From Sinotaia quadrata (Eukaryota; Mollusca; Gastropoda; Architaenioglossa; Viviparidae): DNA of 64,000 nucleotides. Within the stretch, counting starts at the first letter, position 1; each line of letters opens with the position of its first letter. The stretch lies in assembly GCA_028829895.1 (NCBI GenBank), contig CM054179.1, positions 46,881,891 to 46,945,890 of the forward strand, given 5' to 3'. This document shows positions 61,661 to 64,000 of the stretch, piece after piece. Under the pieces are notes generated by a model. It saw only the letters and a program-made list of their open reading frames with translations, did not search any database and was not told where the DNA came from. The position numbers and the translations under genes were made by a program.

Positions 61661-62235
61661 GTCACTTATATAATTTTACTCTGTCAGTCAATCAACGTGA
61701 TGTGTAAACTGCATGGTTACTTATATAATTATACCCCACTAGTGACATATATCAGCTTATTAAATGTGATTTGTAAACTGCTTAGTCACCGACATAATTA
61801 TATTCTGTCACTGACACATCACAAAGTATTAATATAATGTGCAGATAATGAGCCATTTATGAGCCATTTACATAATTGTGCTCTGTCACTGATCTATCAT
61901 ATCAACATATTTATGTGTTGTATTCACTGCAGGGTCACTTACATAACTATATCCTGTCACTGACCTATCATATCAAGATATTTATGTGTTGTATTCACTG
62001 CAGGGTCACTTGCATATCTATACCCTGTCACTGACATATCATATCAACATATTTATGTGTTGTGTTCCCTGCAAGGTCACTTATATAATTGTTCACAGTC
62101 ACTCACCATCATAAAGTATTAAATGCCATACATATCTTAACAGTCACTAACATAATTATACTCTGTCAGTGACTATATCACTTTAACTGTGATATGTAAC
62201 TACACAGTAACTCATATAATGATACACTAACATAT
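61661..62235. repeat. Degenerate continuation of the 57-bp satellite
   Basis: Irregular units keep GTCACT.A.ATAATTATA and TCTGTCACTGAC with longer, variable spacing. A local ~76-bp duplication contains TCATATCAACATATTTATGT (61900-62060). Confidence 0.7.
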
Positions 62236-62434
62236 ATGACAGCGTGCAACTTTCCTTTAATTGCGGGTACGTAGAGATCGGTTATGAACCACAACTTCAA
62301 CTTCACGAATGCACATATAGTGCCTATTATTACAGATTTCATGGGGTTTTCTGTTCTTTTGATTATATACGCCTGTTGGGCTGTGCTACTATACGTGAGT
62401 TTATTTTAGCCTTTGTTTAGGGGAGTGAAAAAAT

Positions 62435-62520
62435 GGTGCCTGTGGTAGCGTAGTTATTTCAATACCTGTGTCCAGCGTAGCCCAGCACAACATCTGTTCG
62501 AGATTGCGATGTTTTAGGTA
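62435..62520 (+). repeat. Possible tRNA-derived SINE head
   Basis: TGGTAGCGTAGTTA (A-box-like) and TCTGTTCGAGATTGC (B-box-like) spaced about 50 nt apart on the plus strand. Degenerate. Confidence 0.3.
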
Positions 62521-62711
62521 GATTTACGATGGTTAGCGACAAGGGACCTTTGCAAGGACGCTTGCCATCATGCTCTTTAACCTTGTGACCCTTCACCTGC
62601 ACCGTCATCTGGATCGCATGCATCCCGGTCAAGAAGAATAGTTTCTACACACACACTGATTATTCCTTTCTTCTCCCCTTCCACATCCAATATATGGTCT
62701 TAAATACACAG

Positions 62712-62853
62712 GACAGACACGGGAGACCAAGATACAGACACGGGAGACCAAGAGATAGACACGGGAGACCAAGAGAAAGACACGGGAAACCAGAGACAAA
62801 CACGGGAGACCCAGAGACAGGCTCGGGAGACCAAGAGACAGACACAGGAGACC
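62712..62853. repeat. 21-bp minisatellite, about seven units
   Basis: Unit GACACGGGAGACCAAGAGACA. GC content is well above the surroundings. The 21-bp period keeps a Leu/Ser/Val-rich frame open on the minus strand that I do not regard as a gene. Confidence 0.95.
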
Positions 62854-64000
62854 AAGAGGAACGAGGATGAAGATTAGGCCGACATAGAAAATGGTGTAGT
62901 TAGGTTTAGGACTTTGGTTTATCAAATAAGAAAATATGATATTAAGTTAGAAATGTGTCTGTCATAGGAGAAACCGAGGATGTCAATCTGTTGTGTGAAG
63001 TAAGGTTACTGTGTTTCTTTTTAAGTGTTGAACTTAGACATTTTAGCATTTTTATTGTGCACTAAGCTTGTGTGCTTTTTCTGCTTTGGATATGCTGTTT
63101 TCATTTTGTTTTTGCTGTCCTGGTCCCATCAGCCCCAGGGATGGGCGTTTATCATAAAATAAACGATCGCTATAAATAACATGTATGCTGCATGCGTCTT
63201 GGGTTTGAATCCTTCATCGTGCTGTGATGTACGATCTTCACCAAATTTTACATTTGGCATAGCAGACAGGATAACACCAGCACATCAATCATCTTCCAGT
63301 TTTACAAAGAGCTATCCAAGATCCCATCCAGAGGCTAAATTCCATCAACTAGATTTCGTACACTAGATTTTTTCTATTTCCTCAACACGAATTTTTGTTG
63401 TTGCTTTTTTCTCAAACGGTAACACCATCTGTAGTATTGTACAGTAGTTGTCCGATTTTAACCACTTCTGGTCTAAGTTGACGAAGTTAGAGAATTTACT
63501 AGCTTAGCATTGAGATTATTGATTGTCAGCTGAAGATGTTCGAATCTTTAAAGGTCTATGGCAAGCAGTTTTCGACGAGTTTTTACAAAATAATACCAGT
63601 TTGTACAGTAATCATAATTCAAAGTATGAGTCGCGGTTGATTTCCCCCCCTTCCTAAATATTTTATGCATGTGATTTGCTTTATTATGCTCACATTTATT
63701 TCTAAGTGTACTTCAGTTTGAGTTTCAGAATTAGTGTCATTGCCATTGTAGCAAGATAGCTAGCAGCTGCTCCATATTAAGACGTGACGATTTTGATAAG
63801 AGGCTGTCCATAAAGTGTGTCATGTAAAGAAGGGGGAGATAAATGGTGGCAATAGGGTAAGGAGTACAGAAGCTGTAACCACCACTCTTTTGCTTTTCAG
63901 TTTCCAATGTTTGCTTCGCTTTGTAACCAGCTGATCAAGAAAGATACTATCGTTGTATTGATTTAAACTGTTCATAGACTTCAGTGTCATCACAACCAGA
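62854..64000. other. Right end, no supported gene
   Basis: Contains GGTTTGAATCC near 63201, a B-box-like word without a convincing A box, and a pyrimidine-rich acceptor-like stretch ending TTTTCAG at about 63900. A 61-codon frame at 63181-63366 has no supporting features. Confidence 0.35.

Noticed and set aside
62629..62925. 98-codon Leu/Ser/Val-rich minus-strand frame resembling a membrane protein
   Set aside because: It is the 21-bp minisatellite read in frame.
1..64000. Functional tRNA, rRNA, CRISPR arrays or prokaryote-type operons
   Set aside because: None found by eye; only degenerate tRNA-like SINE heads are present.

Overview
The window is animal nuclear DNA. It is AT-rich, has spliceosomal introns throughout, and carries poly(A)/poly(T) runs, microsatellites and decayed transposons. 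The dense PA2G4 intron pattern, an intronless HEXIM gene and a decayed Jockey/I-like LINE suggest a lophotrochozoan, possibly a mollusc. That placement is inference; no marker here settles the species. There is no sign of bacterial, organellar or plasmid DNA, and no CRISPR, operon or intact viral gene.

Three conserved housekeeping genes lie head-to-tail on the minus strand. (1) PA2G4/EBP1, 13 coding exons from 24088 down to 672, 388 codons. (2) CCDC12/cwf18, a spliceosome-associated coiled-coil protein, 5 coding exons from 37396 down to 26523, 162 codons. (3) HEXIM, the 7SK-dependent P-TEFb inhibitor, one uninterrupted exon from 43241 down to 42291, 316 codons. Exon joins were derived by hand from GT/AG sites and reading-frame phase, and every join in the two spliced genes keeps frame. 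The three products act in growth control and ribosome biogenesis, splicing, and transcription elongation; nothing shows that they are co-regulated.

Two plus-strand genes that I cannot name appear to start back-to-back with these. One starts at 37850, 454 bp from CCDC12, and has a convincing last exon at 39789-39995. The other starts at 43671, 430 bp from HEXIM, with exon-like blocks at 45480-45577 and 46175-46309. Both gaps look like bidirectional promoters.

PA2G4 introns hold two ~2.2-kb copies of one DNA transposon (3779-6059 and 8966-11190). Each has 14-bp terminal inverted repeats and 6-bp target-site duplications, and older reverse-oriented relics of the family lie nearby. A small hAT MITE occurs twice (22250-22452 and 31709-31883), each with an exact 8-bp duplication; the second copy is nested in a dead LINE at 30600-33230.

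From about 46.4 kb to the end I find no recognisable gene. This part is dominated by repeats: a 50-bp array, a decayed GATGTCA-containing repeat field around a 55-bp satellite, a 33-bp array beginning with a perfect 55-bp inverted repeat, a 57-bp satellite with two sub-families, a 21-bp minisatellite, and degenerate tRNA-derived SINE heads. I did not find a clearly new multi-gene system. The best leads are the two unnamed plus-strand genes, the 6-bp-TSD transposon, the poly(A) leader of PA2G4, and the satellite-rich right end.
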